NCBI GenBank assembly: GCA_038250235.1
Contig: JBBSCO010000016.1
Location: 1-53,631, forward strand
From: JAAUTS01 sp038250235
GTDB taxonomy: Bacteria; Verrucomicrobiota; Verrucomicrobiia; Methylacidiphilales; JAAUTS01
Reading direction: 5' to 3'
DNA: 53,631 nucleotides
In this document: positions 15,538 through 23,520 of the stretch, one piece after another
Layout: each line of letters begins with the position of its first letter
Position numbering within the stretch: the stretch's first letter is position 1
Notes under the pieces: generated by a model
What the model saw: the letters and a program-made list of their open reading frames with translations, nothing else
Database searches by the model: none
What the model was told of the DNA's origin: nothing
Translations under genes and position numbers: made by a program

Positions 15538-17583
15538 ATGAGACTTGAATTCCTTCGTCATGGAACAGTTGCCGCCCTGGCCCTGGCTTCAGGAATTCTC
15601 CTTCTTTCCCTCGCCGGTTTTTTTGACGGCCTGAACCGCAGTTTTTTCGACTGGTCCATGCGCCAGCAGGCACGGAATCTCCTGGCTCCGGAGGAGGCCG
15701 TCCTCATCCTGATTGACGAACCCAGCATCGACTTTATGGCCAGAACCTACAATCAACGCTGGCCCTGGTCACGCGATGCCTTCGCCTCACTCTTTCTGGC
15801 CCTCCATCAGGCCGGTGCGAAGCAGATCGTGGTGGACCTGATGTTTCTGGAAAATTCCGACCGCATCGAACTGGACGATTTGCTGGCATCCTATTCCGCT
15901 GCCATCCCGGGCCTTATTCTGGCCGCACCACATGGGAAAACGCCGGTCTTCTGGACGGAAGCGTTTTCCGCGCAGCATCCTACACTAGGTTTGAAGCAGC
16001 GGGTCGGTCACACCGATTTTCAAGCAGATCCCGACGGCGTGATCCGCCGTTATCTTTGGCCTGATTCTTTGGCAGCCAAAGCCAGTCCCTATTTCCCGGC
16101 CTCCGGAGAGCTTTTACTTCGCTGGTATGGCGGCCTGAAAGATCTTCCCCGCGCTCAAATTCTTTCCGCCAAAGACTTTCTTGAATCTTCCTATGGCCCG
16201 GCCGGATTTTTCGCCCAACTGGGCAGATCCGGCATCGACGAATACAACCCGGAACAGCTTCAGGCAGCCTTTCCTCGACTCCCTGTTTTGGCCAAGGGTT
16301 CTCTGAAAGGGAAAACGGTTTTTGTTGGAACCAATGTCGCCGCTGCCTTTGATGTCAAAGCCGTTCCGGTCAGTGACCTAGAGCCCGGAGTGCTCGTTCA
16401 TTTCACGGCCTGGGCCAATGCCCGCCAGAAAATCTTTATTCCGGAATTCAACCTTGGGAACCGACTGTCTCTGAGTGCTGTAGCCGCATGCCTCCTGGCT
16501 TTCGTCCTGACCAGAGTCGGCTGGAACCGGGCCAATGTGAAACTGCTTTCATGGCTCACCCTGCTCGGCGTCATTACTTTGCTCAGCGCTTCGTATTTGA
16601 TCCTTCCCATTCTCTACCTTCCCCCGACCGCACCCGTGGCATCGCTTTTTCTGGTCTTCGGACTCCTGACCACGCGCCATTGGCTGGTAGAATCCCGCCG
16701 TAAACAGGAAGTCCAGAATCTCTTCGGCTCTTATCTTTCCCCCGCCGTGGTGCAACGCCTGGTCGAGCATCCTGAGTCGCTAAAACTTACGGGGGAAAAA
16801 AAGGAACTGTCCGTCTATTTTTCCGACCTGGCCGGTTTCACCGACATGAGTGAAACCATGGCTCCGGAAAAACTCGTTGAATTGATGAACGTTTATCTGA
16901 GCGAGATGTCAGAATTCATAATGGAAGAGCGCGGTTACCTCGATAAATACATTGGTGATGCCATCATGGGCGTATTTGGTGCGCCTGAAGCTTTGGAGAA
17001 TCACGCCCTCTCCGCCTGCCGCGCGGCCCTGAAAAGCCGGGAACACCTGAAGCAACTCAACCACCGCCTGGGTCTGTCCGCAGGAAAGGAACTCTACGCG
17101 CGCATCGGCATCAACACGGGCGAAATGATCGTTGGCAATCTGGGCTCTGCACGGAAAAGAAATTACACCGTCGTCGGCGATGCCGTTAACCTGGCCTCCA
17201 GGCTTGAAGGAGCGAACAAAGAATTCGGCACCACCATCCTGCTGGGAATGCGGACGGAAGAACTCGCGCGCGAAGGAATTCTCACACGTCCGGTCGAACT
17301 GCTGCGGGTTAAAGGCAAAAAACATCCTGTGCAGACCCACGAGCTTCTCTCAATGAAATCTACTGCGACAGAAAGAGATCTGGAAGCCGCCGCCCTCTTC
17401 TCCCTCGCTTACGGTCATTATCAACAAAGGAACTTCTCCAAAGCCTTGCCTGATTTTGAAAGAACTGCTTTGATCTGGGAGGGTGATACTCTGTCGCAGC
17501 TTTATATAGGGCGATGCCGGGGCTTTTTGCTGGCTCCTCCCCCTGCAGACTGGGACGGAGTATTCGTCATGAAACGCAAATGA
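15538..17583 (+). CDS. CHASE2-domain class III adenylate cyclase
   Basis: A membrane sensor making a cyclic nucleotide, probably cAMP, from outside signals. An N-terminal membrane segment (about 10-30) leads into an extracytoplasmic CHASE2 sensor (about 35-300), with DEPSIDFMA and the RWPWSRD motif typical of CHASE2. Three membrane segments at about 310-380 precede a cytoplasmic class III cyclase domain (about 420-600). The two metal-binding aspartates are in VYFSDLAGFT (near 430) and YIGDAIMG (near 474). The Lys in LDKYIGD favours ATP over GTP by family rules, and NYTVVGDAVNLASRLE is the second catalytic stretch. It is the first gene of a three-gene operon with a secreted SH3-like protein and an M48 protease. 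Confidence 0.93.
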   Translation: MRLEFLRHGTVAALALASGILLLSLAGFFDGLNRSFFDWSMRQQARNLLAPEEAVLILIDEPSIDFMARTYNQRWPWSRDAFASLFLALHQAGAKQIVVDLMFLENSDRIELDDLLASYSAAIPGLILAAPHGKTPVFWTEAFSAQHPTLGLKQRVGHTDFQADPDGVIRRYLWPDSLAAKASPYFPASGELLLRWYGGLKDLPRAQILSAKDFLESSYGPAGFFAQLGRSGIDEYNPEQLQAAFPRLPVLAKGSLKGKTVFVGTNVAAAFDVKAVPVSDLEPGVLVHFTAWANARQKIFIPEFNLGNRLSLSAVAACLLAFVLTRVGWNRANVKLLSWLTLLGVITLLSASYLILPILYLPPTAPVASLFLVFGLLTTRHWLVESRRKQEVQNLFGSYLSPAVVQRLVEHPESLKLTGEKKELSVYFSDLAGFTDMSETMAPEKLVELMNVYLSEMSEFIMEERGYLDKYIGDAIMGVFGAPEALENHALSACRAALKSREHLKQLNHRLGLSAGKELYARIGINTGEMIVGNLGSARKRNYTVVGDAVNLASRLEGANKEFGTTILLGMRTEELAREGILTRPVELLRVKGKKHPVQTHELLSMKSTATERDLEAAALFSLAYGHYQQRNFSKALPDFERTALIWEGDTLSQLYIGRCRGFLLAPPPADWDGVFVMKRK

Positions 17584-17584
17584 T

Positions 17585-18067
17585 ATGAAAATCCGTGCTT
17601 TGATACTTTCGCTCCTGGCTGTTGGAACGGCCTGCTTCGCCATGGAGGTGGGACGAACCTGTTTTTCCAAACATCCCAGCACCGCAATTTTGGCCGAACC
17701 CAACCGCTTCGCCTCCACCGTCATCGCCGTGGAATGGGCAAAACCCCTCACCATCGTTGAGGTTCAAGGCCGTTGGCTGGGCGTAACCGTTGACAACAGA
17801 AAAGGCTGGGTCTACGCCGGCAATGTCACCAGCCAACGACCTCTTCCAGAAAATAAAAATGATTTTCTTCCCACCACGGCAGCCGACACCACAGCCGCCG
17901 TCGCCGCAAGGCCGTTGAGAGCGTCATCACGCCAATACGCCGCACGGAAAAGCCTGACGGCAGCGGCAGCGGATATCGAATGGGCGGAACAACAGGCCGA
18001 TGCCGTCACCAAAATCAGAGTCGATACCTACATGGAAGAAAAAAAGCTTGGAGACTACGGCCAATGA
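17585..18067 (+). CDS. Secreted SH3-like protein
   Basis: A 160-residue exported protein. The signal peptide is MKIRALILSLLAVGTACFAM. A bacterial SH3-like fold follows at about residues 22-80, with variable strands and the ending GRWLGVTVDNRKGWVYAGNV, typical of SH3_3 domains that bind peptidoglycan or peptides. An Ala/Thr-rich low-complexity linker and a short charged helix end the chain. It starts one base after the cyclase stop and its stop overlaps the M48 gene start (ATGA), so the three genes are surely co-transcribed. A periplasmic partner for the protease or the CHASE2 sensor is plausible but not shown. Confidence 0.8.
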   Translation: MKIRALILSLLAVGTACFAMEVGRTCFSKHPSTAILAEPNRFASTVIAVEWAKPLTIVEVQGRWLGVTVDNRKGWVYAGNVTSQRPLPENKNDFLPTTAADTTAAVAARPLRASSRQYAARKSLTAAAADIEWAEQQADAVTKIRVDTYMEEKKLGDYGQ

Positions 18068-18813
18068 AACCCTTCCTCTTCTGTAGTCTGTTTCTTGTTT
18101 CTACCTGGAACACGCAGGCCCAGTTCAACTTCGACAGTCTGGATCCGCAAAAAGTAGTGCAGGGCGCCGTCAAAGTCGCCAAGGGCTCTTCCGGTATCGG
18201 CATCGAAGAAGAAATGAGCATCGGAGGCTCCGTCGCAGTTGAGATCGCCGCCATGCACGGAGGCATCTGGAGAGACGAGGAAGCCTTGCTTCGCATCAAT
18301 CTGATCGGTAAGTCGCTTGTACGCTATTCAGACCGCCCCGGTCTGCCTTTCCGCTTTGCCATCCTGAATACCGGGGGCATCAACGGATTTTCCGCTCCTG
18401 GAGGATATGTTTTTATTACCAAAGGAGCCTACACCGCGGCGGAAAGCGATGACCAGTTGGCAGGCATTTTGGCCCATGAAATCGCCCACGTCACACGCCG
18501 CCATGCTTTGAGAATCATATCCCGTAGCGAAATGCTCGCGGGCCTGGTGGATGTTGCCGCCGGCACCAGTCAGGATTTTGCTCCTTATGACACCAGCGTG
18601 GACAAGGTTTCCTCCACACTACTCAAAACAGGTTACGATGCCGGATCGGAATTCGATGCCGACCGCATGGGACGCGAATTGGCCACCAATACCGGGTTTG
18701 ACCGGAACGGCTTACGCGACTTTCTGGTAAAATTACAGACCTTGGACCCCGGCAAAAAAGAAATCTTTTCCACCCATCCGCCTCTGGGCGAAAGAATCAC
18801 CCGCCTGAAGTAG
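18064..18813 (+). CDS. M48-family zinc metalloprotease, periplasmic
   Basis: A 249-residue peptidase. After an N-terminal signal peptide (MKPFLFCSLFLVSTWNTQAQ), the zinc motif HEIAH is at 138-142, with the third ligand Glu at 196 in GSEFDADRMG. FSAPGGYVFITKG before the zinc motif and THPPLGERITRL at the end are M48 hallmarks shared with BepA/LoiP-type quality-control proteases. It lacks the TPR domain of BepA. The start overlaps the upstream stop by ATGA. It probably degrades misfolded envelope proteins. Its link to the cyclase operon is unexplained. Confidence 0.92.
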   Translation: MKPFLFCSLFLVSTWNTQAQFNFDSLDPQKVVQGAVKVAKGSSGIGIEEEMSIGGSVAVEIAAMHGGIWRDEEALLRINLIGKSLVRYSDRPGLPFRFAILNTGGINGFSAPGGYVFITKGAYTAAESDDQLAGILAHEIAHVTRRHALRIISRSEMLAGLVDVAAGTSQDFAPYDTSVDKVSSTLLKTGYDAGSEFDADRMGRELATNTGFDRNGLRDFLVKLQTLDPGKKEIFSTHPPLGERITRLK

Positions 18814-18864
18814 CCCGCTTATCCACATGCATTGGCTGCTTTGCCGGCCTAACATGGCCCTTTC

Positions 18865-20583
18865 ATGACCAAAGACGAAGTAGCTTCTATTCTGGAAGAT
18901 ATCGGTCTGCTCCTTGAATTGAAAGGGGAGAATCCCTTCAAGACCCGGGCCTACCTCAATGCTGCCCGCAGCCTGCAAACCCTTCCCGAAGACCTGGCCT
19001 TGATGGTCAAAGAAAAGCGTCTTGGTTCCATCAAGGGAATCGGTGACGCGTTGCAGGAAAAAATCACCACATTGGTCGAAACCGGATCTCTGCCTTACTA
19101 CAACGATCTGAAAGCCAGCCTGCCCGCCGGTCTGCCCGCCCTGATGGACATTCCGGGACTGGGTCCCAAAAAGCTTAAAGTCTTTTTTGATAAACTGGGT
19201 GTTGATGATCTCGCCAAACTGGAAGCAGCCTGTCGTGATGGACGCGTGGCGGAACTGCCGGGCATGGGAGAAAAAACGGCGGAAAACATCCTGGCCGGTA
19301 TTTCCCAGCGGCAGCTTTACTCAGGGCAGCACCGCTATGGGGATGTTATTGAGCGGGCCGAAGAACTTCTCGATTGGATGCGCAGCCACCCCGACATCAT
19401 ACGCCTTGGCCTGGCCGGCAGCATCCGGCGCGGGAAGGAAATCATCAAGGACATCGATTTGGTGGGCTCCTCCAAAAATCCAGAGGCCGTCATGTCTGAT
19501 TTTGTGGAGCACCCGGACGTCGAACGCATTCTGGGTCAGGGTTCCACCAAATCGAGCATCCTGCTGAAGGATGGTGTCCAGTGCGACCTTCGCCTCGTCG
19601 AGGACGCCAACTTTGCCGCAGCACTCCTTCACTTCACCGGAAGCAAGGAACACAACGTCGCCCTGCGCCAACGCGCCATCGCCCGCGGCCTTAAACTCAG
19701 CGAATACGGTCTTTGTTCTGAGGATCAGAAAAAAGAAAAGGGAAACAGGTTGTTTCCCGATGAAGCCTCTCTTTATCAAAGACTTGATTTGGAATTCATT
19801 CCTCCTGAACTTCGCGAGAACATGGGAGAAATCGAAGCATCGGAGAAAGGGGAATTGCCCCGGTTGCTGGAATGGGGGGATCTGAAAGGGTGTTTCCATA
19901 ACCACACCACGGAGAGCGACGGACGTGACTCCCTGCGCCGCATGGCTGAAGGCGCTGCTTCGGTGGGCTTGGATTATTTCGGAATTGCCGACCACTCCAA
20001 ATCGTCCGTGCAGGCTCATGGTTTAAGTGAGGAGAGACTTTTGAAGCAGGTCGAAGAGATACGGGCCTTAAACAAGGAGCTGGAAGAAATCCATCTTTTC
20101 GCCGGAGTGGAATGCGATATTCTGAAAGACGGTTCGCTTGATTACGAAGATGAGGTTCTAGCGCAACTTGATTACGTGGTGGCTTCGGTGCATTCCTCTT
20201 TTACCCTCAGCGAAAAAGATATGACGCGGCGCATCCGGAAGGCGATGGAGAATCCCCATGTCTATATGATAGGTCATTTGACCGGGCGTTTGCTTTTGGA
20301 GAGGGAGTCCTATGACCTCAACATTCCTGAAATCCTGAAGGCTGCGGCCGAGACCGGGACATGGATTGAGCTGAATGCGAACCCCTATCGTTTTGATCTG
20401 GACTGGCGCTGGTGGAAACAGGCCCGGGATCTCGGCGTCAAATGTGTCATTAATCCCGATGCCCACAGCGTGAACCAGATCGGCTACCTGAAACTCGGCG
20501 CCCAGATCGCACGCAAAGGCTGGCTTCGCAAACAGGACGTCATCAATACCCTGACTTTGGAGCAAGTGAAGAAACTTCTTTGA
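18865..20583 (+). CDS. polX: DNA polymerase X family protein with PHP exonuclease domain (PolX)
   Basis: A 572-residue gap-filling repair polymerase with 3'-5' exonuclease, the standard bacterial PolX size. The N-terminal 8-kDa-like domain and helix-hairpin-helix units (IKGIGDAL, DIPGLGPKKL, LPGMGEKTAENI) occupy about 1-155. The nucleotidyltransferase palm contains GSIRRGKEIIKDIDLV, with two catalytic aspartates in DID and a third in DGVQCDLRLV. The C-terminal PHP domain (about 345-570) carries FHNHTTESDG, GIADHSKS, GVECDIL, SVHSSF, IGHLTGR and NPDAHS, the expected metal ligands. No damage is seen. It is monocistronic or precedes the vapBC pair. Confidence 0.96.
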   Translation: MTKDEVASILEDIGLLLELKGENPFKTRAYLNAARSLQTLPEDLALMVKEKRLGSIKGIGDALQEKITTLVETGSLPYYNDLKASLPAGLPALMDIPGLGPKKLKVFFDKLGVDDLAKLEAACRDGRVAELPGMGEKTAENILAGISQRQLYSGQHRYGDVIERAEELLDWMRSHPDIIRLGLAGSIRRGKEIIKDIDLVGSSKNPEAVMSDFVEHPDVERILGQGSTKSSILLKDGVQCDLRLVEDANFAAALLHFTGSKEHNVALRQRAIARGLKLSEYGLCSEDQKKEKGNRLFPDEASLYQRLDLEFIPPELRENMGEIEASEKGELPRLLEWGDLKGCFHNHTTESDGRDSLRRMAEGAASVGLDYFGIADHSKSSVQAHGLSEERLLKQVEEIRALNKELEEIHLFAGVECDILKDGSLDYEDEVLAQLDYVVASVHSSFTLSEKDMTRRIRKAMENPHVYMIGHLTGRLLLERESYDLNIPEILKAAAETGTWIELNANPYRFDLDWRWWKQARDLGVKCVINPDAHSVNQIGYLKLGAQIARKGWLRKQDVINTLTLEQVKKLL

Positions 20584-20612
20584 TGCCGGAAAGGTCGTAG
20601 CTGGTTTCATGC

Positions 20613-20626
20613 ATACAAATGTGTAT
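20613..20626. promoter_or_regulatory. Inverted repeat at the vapBC promoter, likely operator
   Basis: ATACA-AATG-TGTAT is a perfect 5-bp inverted repeat just 8 bp before the antitoxin ATG. VapB-type antitoxins normally bind such repeats to repress their own operon, so this is a reasonable operator candidate. Confidence 0.45.
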
Positions 20627-20633
20627 AAATGAT

Positions 20634-20798
20634 ATGCACGAGAACAACACCCACATAGATGATGAACTTCTGGCCGAAGCGTCTCTGAGTGTCGGGGTCA
20701 AAGAAAAAACAGCACTCGTGCGACTGGGGCTTGAAGCCTTGATTGAACCTGAAGCTGCGAAGCGTCTTGCTGCTCTCGGTGATTCGATGCCCCTTTAA
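20634..20798 (+). CDS. vapB: Short VapB-type antitoxin (ribbon-helix-helix)
   Basis: A 54-residue protein beginning MHENNTHIDDELLAEASLSV, then GVKEKTALVRLGLEALIEPE. This is the IDDELLAEA...GVKxKxxLVxxGLxxLI signature of short RHH antitoxins that partner PIN toxins. The RHH strand-helix-helix fills residues 5-38 and the tail would contact the toxin. It lies 25 bp upstream of vapC, with an inverted repeat over its leader. It differs in family from the AbrB-type antitoxin at 639-893. Confidence 0.85.
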   Translation: MHENNTHIDDELLAEASLSVGVKEKTALVRLGLEALIEPEAAKRLAALGDSMPL

Positions 20799-20823
20799 AA
20801 GGTGACACCACGCCATAGAACAC

Positions 20824-21186
20824 ATGGTTCTCGTTGACACTTCTGTCTGGGTGGAACATTTCCGGAAGGGCGTTCCCCAATTGGGAGAAACGCTTTCCCA
20901 GAGGAGTGTTTATCTACATCCTGTAATTATTGGAGAGTTGGCAACGGGTAATCTAAAAAACCGCACACAAACGCTTGCGGATCTAAAGCGTCAGCCATTA
21001 GCTATTATAGGAACTTTTCAAGAATGCCTGCAATTCATTGAAATTCACCGTCTTTACAGCCAGGGTATTGGCTGGAATGACATTCAACTTTTGGTTTCTG
21101 CGGGCTTGTCCCATTCAAGTTTCTGGACCAGGGATAAGCGTATTGCTATAGCAGCAAAAAAACTTGGAATAAGCTACCTTCCATGA
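20824..21186 (+). CDS. vapC: PIN-domain ribonuclease toxin (VapC)
   Basis: A 120-residue toxin. PIN active-site acids are visible: Asp5 (LVDTSVWVEHF), Glu in IIGELATG, Asp in GIGWNDIQLL and Asp in FWTRDKRIA. The DTSVWVEHFR opening is characteristic of the VapC group that cleaves structured RNAs such as tRNA; the target here is unknown. It is downstream of the RHH antitoxin and probably in one operon with it. Confidence 0.9.
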   Translation: MVLVDTSVWVEHFRKGVPQLGETLSQRSVYLHPVIIGELATGNLKNRTQTLADLKRQPLAIIGTFQECLQFIEIHRLYSQGIGWNDIQLLVSAGLSHSSFWTRDKRIAIAAKKLGISYLP

Positions 21187-21214
21187 GGTTTCCGGGAAGA
21201 TAGTTGCTGAAATT

Positions 21215-21700
21215 TCACATCGCCGGCTTGACGTAATAGCCTGACGCCTTCCAACTGCCATCAGCTTCTTTTTCGAAGGTAACGGTTTCGACGGCGTTGG
21301 CCAGGTTGTCGTAGCTGGAGTGGTATTGCACGATGAGGTAATTTCCCTTCATGGTTTTACCACCTGGCAGCGGCACCTCGCTCTGGTAAAGGGCGGATGC
21401 CTGCTCGCGTTTTTTGCATTTCCCCAAGGGAGTCCGGGCTCCCTCGAGTGCCGCGATCCATTGTTTTTCCGTGAGCGCTTTTTTAAAGAAGGCGGAGGCA
21501 TCGAGCCAGCTCTGGCCATAATTTCCAGCATCGATGGTTTTGAGCCAACTCTCCATCGATTCTGGGGCCATCTTTTTGGCGGCGTCCTGTTCGTCAGACT
21601 GGGCCGACACAAAGGAAATCATCATGCCGGACAACAGGAAGGCCGCAAGGCAGACGGCCAGGGCACGGTAGCTACGTTTGACTTGTGAGTGGTTGATCAT
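21215..21700 (-). CDS. DUF4019-family secreted protein
   Basis: A 161-residue exported protein. The signal segment YRALAVCLAAFLLSGMMISF ends near VSAQS. A DUF4019-like domain follows: AAKKMAPESMESWLKTIDAG, YGQSWLDASAFFKKAL, KQWIAALEGARTPLG and the C-terminal strands YLIVQYHSSYD and VTFEKEADGSWKASGYYV. The start at 21700 is preferred because the frame upstream is low-complexity A/C-rich repeat sequence. The function is not known. Confidence 0.8.
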   Translation of the reverse strand: MINHSQVKRSYRALAVCLAAFLLSGMMISFVSAQSDEQDAAKKMAPESMESWLKTIDAGNYGQSWLDASAFFKKALTEKQWIAALEGARTPLGKCKKREQASALYQSEVPLPGGKTMKGNYLIVQYHSSYDNLANAVETVTFEKEADGSWKASGYYVKPAM

Positions 21701-21777
21701 ACGGGGTGTTTCAAGTTTTGAGTTTTGAGTTTTGGGGTTTGGTTGGAAGCTGAACATTGGATAAGCTCATGGTCTAT
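21701..21777. repeat. Low-complexity tract (TTTTGAG/CTCAAAA repeats)
   Basis: The plus strand reads GTTTCAAGTTTTGAGTTTTGAGTTTTGGGG-like sequence, the reverse complement of the A/C-rich tracts found at 51340-51400 and 53410-53460. A shorter version (GTTTTAAGTTTTAAGTTCAAGG) is at about 13290-13312. It is probably the same low-complexity intergenic sequence class. Confidence 0.5.
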
Positions 21778-21984
21778 TCAATCTTCCGGCTTGTCCAGAT
21801 CCGGACTGTTTTCCAGGGACTCATATTCAAGAAGATGATCGGCGCTCAGGGGCTCTGAAATGGCATGTTCCTCACTGAACCATTTTCCCAGATCCACGAG
21901 TTTGCAGCGTTCGGAACAAAAGGGGCCAAAGCGGTCTTCGAACCATGCGCCTTTCTTCCGGCAGGCCGGACATACAACAACCAT
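21778..21984 (-). CDS. yacG: DNA gyrase inhibitor YacG, zinc-ribbon protein
   Basis: A 68-residue protein. The zinc site is made by CPAC and CSERC (VVVCPACRKKGAWFEDRFGP, then FCSERCKLVDLGKWFSEE), exactly the YacG pattern. YacG binds the GyrB C-terminal region and inhibits gyrase in E. coli. The acidic C-terminus (SLENSPDLDKPED) is usual. I chose the ATG at 21984 because homologues start a few residues before the CPAC motif. It precedes the DUF4019 gene on the same strand. Confidence 0.88.
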   Translation of the reverse strand: MVVVCPACRKKGAWFEDRFGPFCSERCKLVDLGKWFSEEHAISEPLSADHLLEYESLENSPDLDKPED

Positions 21985-22056
21985 AAGTTTACTTTGAAGA
22001 ATCCTTTTCTGCGGGCAATCCAAAACAGCTCACTGCTCACCCTTTTATCCTGACAC

Positions 22057-22062
22057 TATAAT
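22057..22062 (+). promoter_or_regulatory. Candidate -10 box for the 14.5-kb operon
   Basis: A perfect TATAAT lies 65 bp before the first gene of the run (22128). The -35 position is poor (TGCTCA at 22034 with 17-bp spacing), so activator help or another promoter is possible. Confidence 0.35.
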
Positions 22063-22127
22063 CTTGACCAAGCTTCTTCTCTCTATCACCTTGATCTCCT
22101 GTTCCACTCCCAATCCCCTACCCACTT

Positions 22128-22901
22128 ATGAGCTGGTATTACGCATCCAATCAACAACAACTGGGTCCCCTCACCGATGAGGAGCTGAACCAAAAAATGT
22201 CCGGCGGTGAAATTAATGGCTCAACTCTTGTCTGGAAAGAAGGGATGAGTGATTGGAAGCCCTTGTCTGAAGCCAGGAGCGCAGCCTCGTTTGTCTCCGC
22301 CACTCCGGGAACTATTATCTGCCTGTGCGGCAATCGGATGCCGCAATCCGAAACCGTCAAGATCGGCAACAACTGGGTCTGCGCCTCCTGCAAAGACACC
22401 GCCATTCAACAACTCAAAGAGGGTGTCAGCACCCCGACTCCCGGAGGGCCAGGCGGGAATTTGCGCTACGCAGGCTTCTGGATCCGCTTTGCCGCTAAAT
22501 TTATCGACGGCATTCTTCTCGCTGTCGTCAACTTGATCATCCAATTCGCCTTCACCTTCGGTATTATGGGGATCACCGGCTTGCAAGGGGGTGGGGCCGA
22601 AAGTGTTCTGGAAGCCGTGATGATGGTGGTCATGTTCCTGATTCAATTGGCTATCCAGGCGGGTTACACCATTTACTTTGTCGGCAAAAAAGGTGCGACC
22701 CCCGGCAAAATGTTATGCCGTTTGAAAGTGGTCCGCTCCGACGGTTCAGCATTGACTTACGGCCGTTCCACCGGACGTTATTTTGCCGAGTGGGTGACAG
22801 CCATGACCTGCACCATCGGCTACATCATGGCTGCCTTCGATGAAGAAAAACGATCGCTCCACGACCGTATAGCCGACACCCGGGTGATCCAACAATCCTG
22901 A
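22128..22901 (+). CDS. GYF_2-zinc-ribbon-RDD membrane protein
   Basis: Three parts are visible in 257 residues. An N-terminal GYF_2 (DUF4339) domain has WYYASNQQQLGPLTDEEL and LVWKEGMSDWKPLSE (1-50). A small Cys motif follows (CLCGNRMPQ, CASC; about 65-90). The RDD membrane domain starts at RYAGFWIRFAAKFIDGILL (about 110), with membrane helices and GKKGATPGKMLCRLKVV. GYF_2 domains probably bind proline-rich peptides, and RDD proteins are often ion-transport-related. It is the first gene of the long operon and 6 bp from the next. Confidence 0.85.
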   Translation: MSWYYASNQQQLGPLTDEELNQKMSGGEINGSTLVWKEGMSDWKPLSEARSAASFVSATPGTIICLCGNRMPQSETVKIGNNWVCASCKDTAIQQLKEGVSTPTPGGPGGNLRYAGFWIRFAAKFIDGILLAVVNLIIQFAFTFGIMGITGLQGGGAESVLEAVMMVVMFLIQLAIQAGYTIYFVGKKGATPGKMLCRLKVVRSDGSALTYGRSTGRYFAEWVTAMTCTIGYIMAAFDEEKRSLHDRIADTRVIQQS

Positions 22902-22907
22902 TCTGTC

Positions 22908-23516
22908 ATGGCCCTTCTCTTTGGAAGTTGTCCCCAATGTCACCAACTTCTGTCTGACAGCCATTACTCCTCCGGATCAACGCAACCCTGCCCGCAATGC
23001 CGGGCCCCCTCGCGCCTGGTGCTATTCCCCGCGCTGGCCGCACCACGCCGGAGAAAACAGCAACCTGAACCTCTGATCGACAGCGAAGCAAGCAGCTGCC
23101 TGTATCATCCCGACTACAAAGCCTCCTCCATCTGTAACAGCTGCGGTGCCTTTATCTGCCAGCTTTGTGAAATCCATCTACAGAATGAACCCATCTGCCC
23201 GGCCTGCCTGGAACGCCAAAGCCTTGGCGATAAAAACCGGATTCTCAAAAAAAACCATTATCTCTGGGACAACATTTCTCTGGCCCTGGCGCTTTTTGTG
23301 CCTGCTTCCCTCGCTCTGTGGTTCCTGTCCCTTTTCACCGCTCCCTGCGCCTTGTATCTGGCCATCCGGCACTGGAAAGATCCGGGACTCCTGAGGAAAC
23401 CCTCCAAACTGCGGCTGGCCCTGGCTGCCCTGCTGGCCCTCCTACAGATAGCCGCCTGGATCCTGCTTTTTTTGTATCTCCTCAACGCCCTCAGCAAGCT
23501 GGGTTCTACCAACTGA
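22908..23516 (+). CDS. Membrane protein with zinc ribbon and B-box-like zinc finger
   Basis: A 202-residue protein. An N-terminal zinc ribbon (CPQC near residues 9-12, CPQC near 27-30) is followed by a B-box-like module at about 64-102 (CLYHPDYKASSICNSCGAFI, then CQLCEIHL and CPACLERQ). Two or three membrane helices follow (ISLALALFVPASLALWFLSL; LALAALLALLQIAAWILLFL). A B-box-like motif recurs in the protein at 24582, two genes on. The function is unknown; a membrane-tethered protein-binding role is plausible. It starts 6 bp after the GYF/RDD gene. Confidence 0.7.
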   Translation: MALLFGSCPQCHQLLSDSHYSSGSTQPCPQCRAPSRLVLFPALAAPRRRKQQPEPLIDSEASSCLYHPDYKASSICNSCGAFICQLCEIHLQNEPICPACLERQSLGDKNRILKKNHYLWDNISLALALFVPASLALWFLSLFTAPCALYLAIRHWKDPGLLRKPSKLRLALAALLALLQIAAWILLFLYLLNALSKLGSTN

Positions 23517-23520
23517 AGCG

